Shown here: one piece after another, positions 1 to 8,031 of the stretch
How positions within the stretch are numbered: position 1 is the first letter of the stretch
Layout: each line of letters begins with the position of its first letter
Assembly: GCF_022828365.1 (NCBI RefSeq)
Contig: NZ_JAJQJU010000001.1
Span: 186,001 to 250,000 of the forward strand
Direction: 5' to 3'
DNA length: 64,000 nucleotides
Source of the DNA: Candidatus Nanosynbacter sp. TM7-087
GTDB lineage: Bacteria > Patescibacteriota > Saccharimonadia > Saccharimonadales > Saccharimonadaceae
The notes under the pieces: model-generated
The model's database searches: none
What the model saw: the letters and a program-made list of their open reading frames with translations, nothing else
What the model was told of the DNA's origin: nothing
Program-made: the position numbers and the translations under genes

Positions 1-500
1 TTTATGTAGAGAATCTGCAAAGGTCAGTTTTGGCTCCAGAAAATCTGGTAATTAAGCTGGGCGCGTTGGTGATGGCGGTTAAAAATTCGCCGCAAAAATT
101 GTATGCCAATGGAAGCATCGGCACGGTCGTGGATTTTGAGCCGCTGACGGAATATCCGGTTGTTGAGTTTCGAGATGGTCGTCGAGTGACGATGGTACCG
201 GATGTTTGGGAATTGCGAGACGGAGAGCGCAAACGAGCGAGCATTTCTCAAGTTCCGCTGCGTTTGGCGTGGGCTATAACAGTTCATAAAAGTCAGGGAA
301 TGACACTGGATGCGGCTAAGATTGATCTGAGAAAGGCGTTTGTTGAAGGTATGGGTTATGTGGCTTTGAGTCGCGTGCGAGATTTGGACAATTTATATCT
401 ATACGGAATTAACCGTAGGGCGCTGGAAGTTTCTCCTGACGCGCTAGCAATTGACGAGGTCTTGAGGCAGGCAAGTAGGGAGTCTGTTGAGAGATATTAA
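1..500 (+). CDS. PIF1/RecD-like helicase, C-terminal part (cut by window start)
   Basis: The frame is open from base 3 to a TAA at 498-500, so only the last 166 or so residues are present and the start lies outside the window. The end of the protein carries 'LAWAITVHKSQGMTLD', the late helicase motif of superfamily 1B (PIF1/RecD) DNA helicases. It is followed by 'GMGYVALSRVRDLDNLYLYG', which matches motif VI with its conserved arginine. A small beta-rich segment ('GSIGTVVDF', 'YPVVEFRDGR') precedes it, as in the SH3-like insert of this family. The protein would unwind DNA using ATP. The Walker motifs are not in view, so the exact subfamily cannot be fixed. A strong hairpin terminator follows the stop. 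Confidence 0.8.
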   Translation, partial: YVENLQRSVLAPENLVIKLGALVMAVKNSPQKLYANGSIGTVVDFEPLTEYPVVEFRDGRRVTMVPDVWELRDGERKRASISQVPLRLAWAITVHKSQGMTLDAAKIDLRKAFVEGMGYVALSRVRDLDNLYLYGINRRALEVSPDALAIDEVLRQASRESVERY

Positions 501-531
501 TAGCGTCGGCTTATACCAACCCAACACTAGG

Positions 532-562
532 CTTTTCCACAAAAGTGTGGAAAAGTTTTTAT
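532..562 (+). terminator. Rho-independent terminator after the helicase gene
   Basis: CTTTTCCAC (532-540) pairs perfectly with GTGGAAAAG (547-555) across a 6-base loop, and TTTTT follows directly. It separates the helicase gene from the mraZ promoter. Confidence 0.8.
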
Positions 563-598
563 TTGATGCAAAAATGGGTAAAAAGTCAAAAAAAGGGC

Positions 599-632
599 TT
601 GCAAGTGGGTAGGTGTGGGTAGTATAGTGGAG
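599..632 (+). promoter_or_regulatory. mraZ promoter with MraZ-type direct repeats in its spacer
   Basis: TTGCAA (599-604) and TATAGT (623-628) form a promoter with an 18-base spacer. The spacer carries two GTGGGT boxes (605-610 and 615-620) exactly 10 bases apart, and weaker TGGA copies follow at about 629 and 638. MraZ of other bacteria binds TGGG-type direct repeats of about one helical turn upstream of its own gene. The placement suggests autoregulation of the division cluster. The promoter hexamers are visible; the binding is inferred. Confidence 0.65.
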
Positions 633-720
633 TCAGTGGAACGAAAGTTGATGGAAAATCACCAACAAAAACAAACATCCACTACAAAAAACAACTAATC
701 TACCACGAAGGAAGGACGAC

Positions 721-1089
721 GTGCAGACAGATTACTTTGAGCGTAAGTTGGATGACAAGCGACGCTTGACAATTCCGGCTGAGCTCAGGGCAGAATTTGC
801 ATCAGGCGTCGTGCTAACTCGCGGGTTTGGTAAATATCTCCACTTGTATCCACAGCAAATCTGGGATCGGGAAGTGGAAAGCGCTCTAACGGGAAGTATT
901 CTGGATGAGCGAGTTGCCGACCTGAACGTTAAATTCCGACGAGGTAAAACCGCATCGGCGCTCGACCAAAAACAAGGACGAGTGACGATTGAGCAGCATT
1001 TGCTCGACTACGCTGGAATTGACAGAGAAGTCGTTGCTGTGCGAGCAGGGGAATATTTTCGGCTAATAGCGGCCGAGAATGCGGAATAG
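721..1089 (+). CDS. mraZ: MraZ, transcriptional regulator of the division/wall cluster
   Basis: MraZ is a ring-forming DNA-binding protein of the AbrB/SpoVT swapped-hairpin fold. It usually heads the dcw cluster and controls it. The 122-residue product has two MraZ repeats. The first contains 'KLDDKRRLTIPAELR', the family's D-x-K-x-R-x-x-(I/L)-P-x-x-(L/F)-R motif, and the second contains 'QGRVTIEQHLLDYAGI'. The GTG start at 721 is supported by an AAGGAAGG ribosome site at about 707-714. The length is slightly below the usual 140-150 residues. TGGG-type repeats upstream fit self-regulation. rsmH follows after a 293-base gap with its own promoter. Confidence 0.93.
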   Translation: MQTDYFERKLDDKRRLTIPAELRAEFASGVVLTRGFGKYLHLYPQQIWDREVESALTGSILDERVADLNVKFRRGKTASALDQKQGRVTIEQHLLDYAGIDREVVAVRAGEYFRLIAAENAE

Positions 1090-1382
1090 TAGATTAGCTA
1101 GGCACCTTAACAATTAGAAACCTCTCGAGATCAACTATCTGGGTATTTGAAAATGGCATGTGGCAATTTGCTCCACATTAAAAAAGGCAACGTACCTTCC
1201 TCAAACACCTCCCAAAAAAAACTCCACCTCACACATAAGTCTCTTTGGAAAACATGGTTGTTACTGACAATCAACAAATTTCCACTCTAAGACAACAAAA
1301 ACAAACAAAACACAAATACAAAAAAGCCAGAATTAAATATCCAGTTAGGTGATCTCGAGCATTATTTCTGTATAATGGAATA
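1090..1382 (+). promoter_or_regulatory. mraZ-rsmH intergenic region with rsmH promoter and a distant inverted repeat
   Basis: This stretch has no convincing ORF. It ends with a TATAAT box (1371-1376) only six bases before the rsmH ATG, so the transcript would start at or next to the start codon. CTCGAGATCA at 1124-1133 and TGATCTCGAG at 1350-1359 form a perfect 10-base inverted repeat about 216 bases apart, and the second arm overlaps the -35 position. A small hairpin TGTGG/CCACA lies near 1160-1178. The middle (1196-1320) is rich in A and C, with few G, and looks unstructured. Confidence 0.55.
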
Positions 1383-2303
1383 ATGATGAGTATTAAAGAA
1401 CATCCACCACAGTCGGAAGAACTCCAAGCGAGCGAACCGATTCATGTTCCCGTACTTTTGGAGATAACCCTTAGCAAGCTGCAGCCAGTCGAAGGCGAGT
1501 CGTATCTCGACTTGACGGCTGGCTATGGCGGCCATGCCAGGGCATTCTTAAATAGGACGGATAATTACTTGAACTCAGTGTTAGTAGATCGCGACGAAAA
1601 CGCGATTAAGACATTGGGTGATTTGGCTGAAAAAGGCGTAACTTTAATTCACAAAGATTTTGTGAGCGCAGCGCAAGATTTGGTCAAGCAGGGGCGTAAG
1701 TTTGACGTGATTTTGGCTGATTTGGGGGTGTCGTCACCACAGCTTGACAGAGCAGAGAGAGGTTTTTCGTTCAGATTTGACGGTCCGCTAGATATGCGGA
1801 TGGACAATCGGACGGAAATCACAGCAGCGGATATTGTCAATTCATATTCGGTTGATGATTTGACGCAGCTGATTATTCGTTACGGCGAGGAAAATCCCGG
1901 ACGAGCAAGGCGAATTGCACAGGCAATTGCAAAAGCTCGACCAATTCAGGAAACAACTGAGCTGGCTGATCTGATTAAGCAAACCGTTGGTCGTGGTAGC
2001 ATGAAGCATCATCCCGCGACTCGTACCTTTCAGGCGCTACGCATTGAAGTCAATCGAGAACTTAAGCTGATTGAAGAACTATTGCCACTTTTGCCACGCT
2101 TACTTAATAAGGGCGGGCGAGTGGGAATAATTAGTTTTCATAGCTTGGAAGACAGATTGATCAAGCGTTACTTTTCGGAGCAAGCAACGGCTGGCTATGA
2201 GGCTGAGCTGATTGTTCCAGAGAAAAAACCGGTGTCTGGAACTGAAGATGTTCACAATCCGCGTAGTCGAAGTGCAAAGTTTCGATACGCCGTGAAAAAA
2301 TAA
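1383..2303 (+). CDS. rsmH: 16S rRNA (cytosine(1402)-N(4))-methyltransferase RsmH
   Basis: RsmH (MraW) methylates N4 of C1402 in the decoding centre of 16S rRNA using S-adenosylmethionine. The 306-residue product has the SAM-binding segment 'YLDLTAGYGGHARAF' (the family's D-x-T-x-G-x-G-G-H) near residues 42-56. It also has 'ILADLGVSSPQLDRAERGFS', 'PLDMRMD' and 'TFQALRIEVNREL' with 'IISFHSLEDRLIKRYF', all diagnostic. The length matches the family. The ATG at 1383 lies six bases after a TATAAT box, implying a leaderless message. The gene is second in the dcw cluster, as in most bacteria. Confidence 0.96.
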   Translation: MMSIKEHPPQSEELQASEPIHVPVLLEITLSKLQPVEGESYLDLTAGYGGHARAFLNRTDNYLNSVLVDRDENAIKTLGDLAEKGVTLIHKDFVSAAQDLVKQGRKFDVILADLGVSSPQLDRAERGFSFRFDGPLDMRMDNRTEITAADIVNSYSVDDLTQLIIRYGEENPGRARRIAQAIAKARPIQETTELADLIKQTVGRGSMKHHPATRTFQALRIEVNRELKLIEELLPLLPRLLNKGGRVGIISFHSLEDRLIKRYFSEQATAGYEAELIVPEKKPVSGTEDVHNPRSRSAKFRYAVKK

Positions 2304-2324
2304 AACAAAAAGAAGGAGGCTATT

Positions 2325-2396
2325 ATGCCAATCCACATCAAAGTAGAATTCCAGAATACAGACAAGGCAGAGGCTGTTTCAGTACGCCGCGGCTAA
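2325..2396 (+). CDS. 23-codon mini-ORF with a strong ribosome site
   Basis: AAGGAGG at 2312-2318 precedes an ATG at 2325 with ideal spacing, which is stronger than the ribosome sites of most genes here. The frame encodes a 23-residue peptide starting MPIHIKVEF and ending AVSVRRG, then TAA. It begins 21 bases after rsmH and is followed 31 bases later by a stable hairpin and U-rich tail. It could be a genuine small protein or a leader peptide. It is not recognised as any known family. The ribosome site and frame are clear; the function is unknown. Confidence 0.5.
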   Translation: MPIHIKVEFQNTDKAEAVSVRRG

Positions 2397-2427
2397 ACTA
2401 AAGCGTATTCCGGAATATACCTTAGAG

Positions 2428-2463
2428 AAACCAGCCTGTCTTTAACGGGCGGGCTGGTTTGTT
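2428..2463 (+). terminator. Terminator after the mini-ORF
   Basis: AAACCAGCC (2428-2436) pairs with GGCTGGTTT (2452-2460) around a 15-base loop, and the 3' side ends in TTT-G-TT. A second palindrome TATTCCGGAATA (2405-2416) sits between the mini-ORF and this stem. It would end or attenuate the mraZ-rsmH-mini-ORF transcript before ftsL. Confidence 0.6.
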
Positions 2464-2501
2464 ATGCTAAACACAAATATAAACATAAAAGATAGAGACA
2501 A

Positions 2502-2843
2502 ATGACAAACACCACCACATTTACTTCACGACGTTCACACGGTCAATTGCGCCGAAATCAGAATTCTACACGTTTTCAGTCTCAGGTCAAACTTGGTCCT
2601 GTTGCTCATACAGTGCTAGTTGCATTGATGATTACAGTACTGGGCTTGATTTATCTTACTCAGGCAACTAGACTTACAGCTTACGGCTATGAAGCTCAGA
2701 GTCTGGATACAAAAATCACCGAACTAAGCGCAAAAAAGTCAGAATTGGAAGTGCAGAATGCGCGTCTGACGGCGTTAGAGAAGGTGAAGAATAGCAATGT
2801 CGCTTCAGCTATGACGACAACTGAAACGCATTACGCACAATAG
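2502..2843 (+). CDS. ftsL: FtsL/DivIC-like division protein
   Basis: This is a bitopic membrane protein of the FtsQLB divisome sub-complex. The 113-residue product has a basic, Ser/Thr/Arg-rich cytoplasmic N-terminus (1-30), one membrane segment at about 36-53 ('HTVLVALMITVLGLIYL'), then a heptad-like coiled coil (about 60-95). Sequence identity in this family is always weak. The call rests on architecture and on its position between rsmH and the penicillin-binding protein gene, which is the usual place of ftsL. It starts at ATG 2502. Confidence 0.8.
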   Translation: MTNTTTFTSRRSHGQLRRNQNSTRFQSQVKLGPVAHTVLVALMITVLGLIYLTQATRLTAYGYEAQSLDTKITELSAKKSELEVQNARLTALEKVKNSNVASAMTTTETHYAQ

Positions 2844-2846
2844 TGA

Positions 2847-2852
2847 TATAAT
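2847..2852 (+). promoter_or_regulatory. Extended -10 box just upstream of ftsI
   Basis: TGATATAAT (2844-2852) overlaps the end of ftsL and ends 12 bases before the ftsI ATG. The 5' leader would be about six bases, too short for a ribosome site. Confidence 0.55.
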
Positions 2853-2864
2853 AGGATAAGCAAT

Positions 2865-4610
2865 ATGCAACGGCTTATTCGTTCAAGAACTGGTTGGTTG
2901 GCCATCGCTTTACTAGTAGTGATGGCGGCTTTTGTGTTGCGATTATTTCAATTGCAGATTTTGCAATATGGCAAATATACGGAATTAGCGCGAGCAAGTC
3001 AGCAGCGTCAATTTATCATTCCTGCGGAGCGCGGGAAAATTTATATGATGGACGGGAAAACGCCAGTTCCTGTGGTGCTTAATCAGGCGGTTTATACGGT
3101 GATTGCGGATCCGCAGTCGATTGACGATAAAGAGCGGGGTCAGCTTGTTGATAGTCTGAGGGAAATTGCTGGCGGCGAAATGACGGAAAATGTATCTGAA
3201 CGGCTTAATAATAAAAAGTCGCGCTATGAAGTTTTGGCGAAAAATATTACCAGAACTCAAGCGGAAAAATTGAAAAAGAAAAACTTTGCGGGCGTGCTAT
3301 ATCAGCAAAGTTCTATTCGAAATTATCCTGAGGGCGAACTGGGCGCGCACGTGCTTGGATTTGTGAATGCGGCTGGCGAAGGTCAATATGGCGTCGAAGG
3401 CTCTTTGAATAAGCAGCTTAAGGGTCGGGACGGGCTATTGCAATCTGTAACTGACGTTAGAAACATACCTTTGACGGTTGGAAAAAATAATATGCGAATC
3501 GAGGCGAAATCTGGTGACAATTTGGCGCTGACGGTGGATAGGAACATCCAAAGCCAGACTGAATTGGCACTGAAAAAGGGAGTTGAAGCGGCTGGCGCCA
3601 CTGAGGGAAGTGTGATTGTTATGAATCCGAAAAACGGTCAAGTTCTGGCAATGGCGAATTATCCGACTTATAATCCAGCGAATTTTGCCAAGCAGAAAAA
3701 CGGGTCTGTGTTTGTGGATAGCGCATCCATGGTTCCGTTTGAGCCGGGTTCGATTATAAAATCATTTAGTTTCGCTACGGCAATTGACAAGGGCGTTATT
3801 ACGCCGTCCAGCACGTATAATAATACCGATTGTATAAAGGTTGCCGACCGCACGATGTGTAATGTCTTGAGGGGTTTGGGTGGCACGATGACGATTCAAG
3901 GTGCGTTTAACAATTCGCTCAACGTTGGTACGATTACCGCGATTCGAAAATTAGGAAATGGCTCTCAGATTAATTTGCCGGCTCGCCAGACTTTGTATGA
4001 ATATTATCATGATAAATTTGGCTTTGGGGCTAAAACTGGAATTGAGCTGGGCGAGGCTTCGGGCTATATTTACCCGCCAGATAGCGCTGAAGGAAATGAG
4101 GTTCGCTATTCGGCCATGACTTACGGGCAGAGTATGAACTTGACTATGGTTCAAGTCGCGGCTGGATTTTCGTCGCTAGTTAACGGTGGTCAATATTACA
4201 AGCCAACCATTCTCGTTGGTACAATTGACGAATCTGGCAATCTGAAATCGTCGGAAAATAAAGTTGTTCGTCAAACGGTAAGCGGCGGCACGTCATCGCA
4301 GATGCGAACGATGTTAACGACGGCGCGCCGATCTTCATTCCTGTCAAAGAGCGACAAGTCTGGTTATGAAATCGGCGGAAAAACTGGTACTTCTGAAGCG
4401 GTGGTTAATGGCGCTTACACGCAGAAGGAAACGATTGCTACATATATTGGTTATGGTGGTGGAAAAAATGGCGCCGAATATGTCATAATGGTACGTGTAG
4501 CGGCTCCGGGAAAAGGGATTAACCTACAGGGAAATCTTCATGCCGGACCAATTTTTACGGATATATCCAACTGGATGATTGATTATATGAAAATAGCACC
4601 AAAGGAATAA
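2865..4610 (+). CDS. ftsI: Division-specific peptidoglycan transpeptidase (FtsI/PBP2-like)
   Basis: This class B penicillin-binding protein cross-links septal peptidoglycan on the outer face of the membrane. The 581-residue product has one membrane anchor (about 11-31), a PBP dimerisation domain and a C-terminal transpeptidase domain. The three catalytic motifs are visible: S296-x-x-K299 in 'EPGSIIKSF', S351-x-N353 in 'NNSLNVG', and K506-T-G in 'IGGKTGTSE'. Length and order match FtsI. There is no PASTA domain. It is followed after two bases by mraY, so translation is probably coupled. Confidence 0.94.
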   Translation: MQRLIRSRTGWLAIALLVVMAAFVLRLFQLQILQYGKYTELARASQQRQFIIPAERGKIYMMDGKTPVPVVLNQAVYTVIADPQSIDDKERGQLVDSLREIAGGEMTENVSERLNNKKSRYEVLAKNITRTQAEKLKKKNFAGVLYQQSSIRNYPEGELGAHVLGFVNAAGEGQYGVEGSLNKQLKGRDGLLQSVTDVRNIPLTVGKNNMRIEAKSGDNLALTVDRNIQSQTELALKKGVEAAGATEGSVIVMNPKNGQVLAMANYPTYNPANFAKQKNGSVFVDSASMVPFEPGSIIKSFSFATAIDKGVITPSSTYNNTDCIKVADRTMCNVLRGLGGTMTIQGAFNNSLNVGTITAIRKLGNGSQINLPARQTLYEYYHDKFGFGAKTGIELGEASGYIYPPDSAEGNEVRYSAMTYGQSMNLTMVQVAAGFSSLVNGGQYYKPTILVGTIDESGNLKSSENKVVRQTVSGGTSSQMRTMLTTARRSSFLSKSDKSGYEIGGKTGTSEAVVNGAYTQKETIATYIGYGGGKNGAEYVIMVRVAAPGKGINLQGNLHAGPIFTDISNWMIDYMKIAPKE

Positions 4611-4612
4611 AT

Positions 4613-5650
4613 ATGGGAATAGCTCTGCAGACAGTAACTAATGAATTAACGCACGTATTTTTGCTGAGCGTCGGCGCGTTTTTGCTAGCGATGTTTTTAA
4701 CGCCAATTTATACGTTTTTCGCTTATCGATATCGCTTCTGGAAGCGCCAAAGGTCGGAGAGTACTGACGGGAAAAAGCTGAAGATTTTCGCCAAATTCCA
4801 AGCGGCAAAATTGCGGCGAAACATCCCGACGATGGCTGGAGTGATTGGCGTAATTTCAATCTTTGTGGTGACGATTTTCTTCAATTTAGACCGAGCGCAG
4901 ACTTGGCTCCCTCTGGCGGCGTTGGTTGGTGGCGGAATTGTTGGGCTAATTGACGATATCATCAATCTGCGTGGTTTGGGTGGCGGCGCGGCTGGGCTTC
5001 GTAGTCCAGTGAAGTTTGCGCTAATTACGTTGATTGGCGTGGTGCTTGGTTGGTTTTTCTTTGCTAAATTGGGCGTGGCGAGTTTTCACGTTCCGTTTGT
5101 GGGCGAGGTGAATATTGGTTGGTTAATAGTTCCTTTGTTCGCATTTGCGGTGGTGGCTACTGGTAACGCTGTTAATATTTCTGACGGAATGGACGGACTG
5201 GCGGGTGGGCTGCTCAGTATTAGCTTTGGGGCGTTTGGTGTGATTGCCTTATTGCAACAACATGTTATATTGGCGGGATTCTGCTTTACGGTTGTCGGAG
5301 TACTCTTGAGCTATTTGTGGTTCAATATTTACCCAGCTCGATTCTTCATGGGCGATGTTGGCAGTTTTGCTTATGGCGCGTGTTTGGGCGTTGTGGCAAT
5401 GTTAACCGACTCTCTACTTCTGCTTCCTGTGATTGGCTTGCTATTTGTAATTGAGGCGGGATCAAGCTTGACCCAAATCGTCAGCAAGAAGCTGTTTAAG
5501 AGAAAGATTTTCTTATCCGCGCCGATTCATCATCACTTGGAGGCGATTGGTTGGCCAGAAACTAAAGTGACGATGCGCTTCTGGGTTATTGGCTGCGTGA
5601 TGGCATTTATCGGCGTGATGCTGGCGCTCGCTGGAGGTCATATTGCGTAA
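4613..5650 (+). CDS. mraY: Phospho-N-acetylmuramoyl-pentapeptide transferase MraY
   Basis: MraY transfers phospho-MurNAc-pentapeptide from UDP to undecaprenyl phosphate, making lipid I at the inner membrane. The 345-residue polytopic protein contains the Mg-binding 'GLIDDIINL' (D114-D115), 'NISDGMDGLAGG' (D191, D194), 'FMGDVGSFAYG' and 'APIHHHLE', which are all family signatures. About ten membrane segments are apparent. An AAGGAA ribosome site precedes ATG 4613. murE and murF, which normally lie between ftsI and mraY, are absent here. Confidence 0.95.
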   Translation: MGIALQTVTNELTHVFLLSVGAFLLAMFLTPIYTFFAYRYRFWKRQRSESTDGKKLKIFAKFQAAKLRRNIPTMAGVIGVISIFVVTIFFNLDRAQTWLPLAALVGGGIVGLIDDIINLRGLGGGAAGLRSPVKFALITLIGVVLGWFFFAKLGVASFHVPFVGEVNIGWLIVPLFAFAVVATGNAVNISDGMDGLAGGLLSISFGAFGVIALLQQHVILAGFCFTVVGVLLSYLWFNIYPARFFMGDVGSFAYGACLGVVAMLTDSLLLLPVIGLLFVIEAGSSLTQIVSKKLFKRKIFLSAPIHHHLEAIGWPETKVTMRFWVIGCVMAFIGVMLALAGGHIA

Positions 5651-6935
5651 TTCGATCGCCAAAAATCGTCAATCTATCACTCAGCCGGTTCGAAGTCACC
5701 GGCCGATGTATCAGATTGTGCTTTATATGGGGCTTTTGTTGCTACTTGGGCTGATTGTTATGTATGCGCTGGGGCCGCAACGCGCCAACGTGATGAATTA
5801 TGCTTACGGCACGAATTATAGCGATACGTATTTCTTTGGCAAGCAGCTGACGAGTGTGCTTATTGCTGTCGTGGCTTTTTCTGCGTTTTATTTTACACCG
5901 TACAAATGGTTTACTGGTGAGAGATCAAAATACATTCTTTACGCTGGATTTGCGCTATGTATTTTATTATTTCTCTCGGGTGCGGTACTCCATTTATCAT
6001 TTGCACAAGAAACTAACGGCGCGTATCGATGGTTTTATCTGGGAGGATTAGGAAGTTTCCAGCCGGCAGAATTGCTCAAATATGGCGTGCTATTGTTTTT
6101 GGCGGGATTTTTAGGGCGTCGCTCGCAACAGGGAAAATTGAACGACATCCAAGAAACTATCATTCCGCTGGGCATTATTTCCGGATTATCGCTGCTGATG
6201 ATTGTGTTTTTGCAAAAAGACTTGGGAACGGGAATTTCGTTGATAGCGATTATCTTATCAATGATTTTAGTGGCTGGAATTGATTGGAAGATTTTCAAGA
6301 AGATTCTGGCGATTGTTGCACTTTGTGGTTTGGTGATGATTTTTACGTCGCCACACCGAATTGAGCGTGTGATGACATTTATTCAGGGCGACAGCCATAA
6401 GGGTAATAGTAGTCAAGAAAATAAGAATTATCACATTCAGCAGGCCAGAATTGCAATTGGTTCTGGCGGGCTTCTGGGGCTTGGAATTGGAAAAAGCGTT
6501 CAGGCGACAGGATACCTCCCAGAGGCGACTAATGACTCTATTTTTGCCGTCATGGGAGAAACGTTTGGATTTGTTGGCTTAATGGCCATATTGGCGCTGT
6601 TTACGGCGCTACTCTTGTCAATTTTGCACGTAGCCGCGAGGCTTCCGAACGTAACGTTGCGGCTAATTGTGGCGGGAATTTTTGGCTGGATAGCGTCGCA
6701 TGTAATATTGAATATTGCCGCAATGACAGGGTTGGCGCCGCTTACTGGAATCCCATTGCCATTATTAAGTTATGGCGGTACAAGTATGTTATTTATCGCG
6801 GCAGCGCTCGGTTTAGTTTTCCAAATTTCCAAATATACGTCACATAAAGCATTAGAGGAGGGTGAAAGTGGCCAAGATCTTAGCGGTCGGCGGCGGCTCA
6901 GGCGGACACGTTACGCCAGTGGTAGCCGTATTTAG
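5643..6935 (+). CDS. ftsW: FtsW/RodA-type SEDS peptidoglycan polymerase or lipid II flippase-like protein
   Basis: SEDS-family membrane proteins polymerise glycan strands with a partner PBP. The 430-residue product has about ten membrane segments, with 'FQPAELLKYGVLLFLAGFLG', 'FLQKDLGTG' and the C-terminal 'GIPLPLLSYGGTSM', all SEDS hallmarks. The start is a TTG at 5643, overlapping the mraY stop by eight bases and supported by a GGAGG sequence inside mraY at 5633-5637. Its place after mraY and before murG favours FtsW over RodA. A basic C-terminal tail (RRRLRRTR) overlaps the murG start. Confidence 0.9.
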   Translation: MRNSIAKNRQSITQPVRSHRPMYQIVLYMGLLLLLGLIVMYALGPQRANVMNYAYGTNYSDTYFFGKQLTSVLIAVVAFSAFYFTPYKWFTGERSKYILYAGFALCILLFLSGAVLHLSFAQETNGAYRWFYLGGLGSFQPAELLKYGVLLFLAGFLGRRSQQGKLNDIQETIIPLGIISGLSLLMIVFLQKDLGTGISLIAIILSMILVAGIDWKIFKKILAIVALCGLVMIFTSPHRIERVMTFIQGDSHKGNSSQENKNYHIQQARIAIGSGGLLGLGIGKSVQATGYLPEATNDSIFAVMGETFGFVGLMAILALFTALLLSILHVAARLPNVTLRLIVAGIFGWIASHVILNIAAMTGLAPLTGIPLPLLSYGGTSMLFIAAALGLVFQISKYTSHKALEEGESGQDLSGRRRLRRTRYASGSRI

Positions 6936-8031
6936 AGAATTACAGAAAACTGATGATCACGAGCTTCGTTTTTGGTGCGATAAAAAATTTGGTGCCAGCG
7001 CACGCGGGATTTTTGCTAAGTTCGACGAAAGCATTCCGGTCGATTTGATTATTGCTGGGAAATTACGCCGATATCACGGAAAAAGCATCTCATTTCATCT
7101 ACATCCGTCAATTTTATTCCCAAATTTGCGCGACGGTTTTAAGGTGATGGTTGGATTTTTCCAGAGTTTATTTAAGCTTATGAAGTGGCGTCCAGACGTT
7201 ATTTTCATTAAGGGCGGATATGTTTGTTTGCCGGTTGGTTATGCGGCTCGGTTATTAAGAATTCCGTTGGTTTTGCATGATTCTGACGCACATCCAGGTT
7301 TGACGAATCGCTTGCTGAGTCCTTTCGCGAAAGCTATTGGCACGGGCGCGCCGCTTGAATATTACAATTATCCACCAGAAAAAGCTTCATATGTTGGCAT
7401 TCCAGTTGCGCCAGAATTCCATCCATATTCTGAGGCTGAGAGGAAAGAACTGAAGGAAAAATTAGGCTTTAATGTCAATAAACCGCTAGTTGTTATTACT
7501 GGCGGTGGACTCGGAGCTGGGCGAATTAATTCCGCGATTGTAGCAATTAGGGAAAACCTGCTTTCTGAGGCTTCGGTATTTTTGATATCGGGAAATCAGC
7601 AATATGAAGAAATTCTCAAGCAAACCGACGAGCGGGAGGGTTGGCGATTGCAGGCGTTTGTTCACAACGGAATGGCGGAAGTTTTGGCGGCGGCGGATAT
7701 AGTTGTGACCAGGGCAGGGGCGACCACTCTTCTGGAATTAGCGGCGCTACATAAACCAACAATCATCATCCCTAACGGCCATTTGACAGGTGGGCATCAA
7801 TTGAAAAACGCTAAGGTTTACCAGGACGCATTGGCGGCGTTGATAGTTTCCGAAGACGAATTGGATAAGGACAACCAAATCTTGGCGCGAAAAATAATTG
7901 GCGTATTAAAATCTAAGAAAATTCTTAAAGGTCTGGGCGATAACTTCGGTAAATTTGCCAAGCCAAACGCGGCTAAAGATATGGCGAAGATTATTCTTAC
8001 TACAGTGCGAAGGCAGGGTAGGCGAAAGTGA
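6868..8031 (+). CDS. murG: UDP-GlcNAc:lipid I N-acetylglucosaminyltransferase MurG
   Basis: MurG makes lipid II from lipid I on the inner membrane face. The product of about 387 residues begins with the glycine-rich donor loop 'AVGGGSGGHVTP' and has 'FIKGGYVCLPVGYAA', 'HDSDAHPGLTNR' and the C-lobe 'VVTRAGATTLLELAAL'. Two in-frame GTGs exist at 6862 and 6868. AGGAGG at 6856-6861 has correct spacing only to 6868, so 6868 is chosen. The gene overlaps ftsW by about 68 bases, which is unusually long. The usual GGTGGH is GGGSGGH here. Confidence 0.93.
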   Translation: MAKILAVGGGSGGHVTPVVAVFRELQKTDDHELRFWCDKKFGASARGIFAKFDESIPVDLIIAGKLRRYHGKSISFHLHPSILFPNLRDGFKVMVGFFQSLFKLMKWRPDVIFIKGGYVCLPVGYAARLLRIPLVLHDSDAHPGLTNRLLSPFAKAIGTGAPLEYYNYPPEKASYVGIPVAPEFHPYSEAERKELKEKLGFNVNKPLVVITGGGLGAGRINSAIVAIRENLLSEASVFLISGNQQYEEILKQTDEREGWRLQAFVHNGMAEVLAAADIVVTRAGATTLLELAALHKPTIIIPNGHLTGGHQLKNAKVYQDALAALIVSEDELDKDNQILARKIIGVLKSKKILKGLGDNFGKFAKPNAAKDMAKIILTTVRRQGRRK

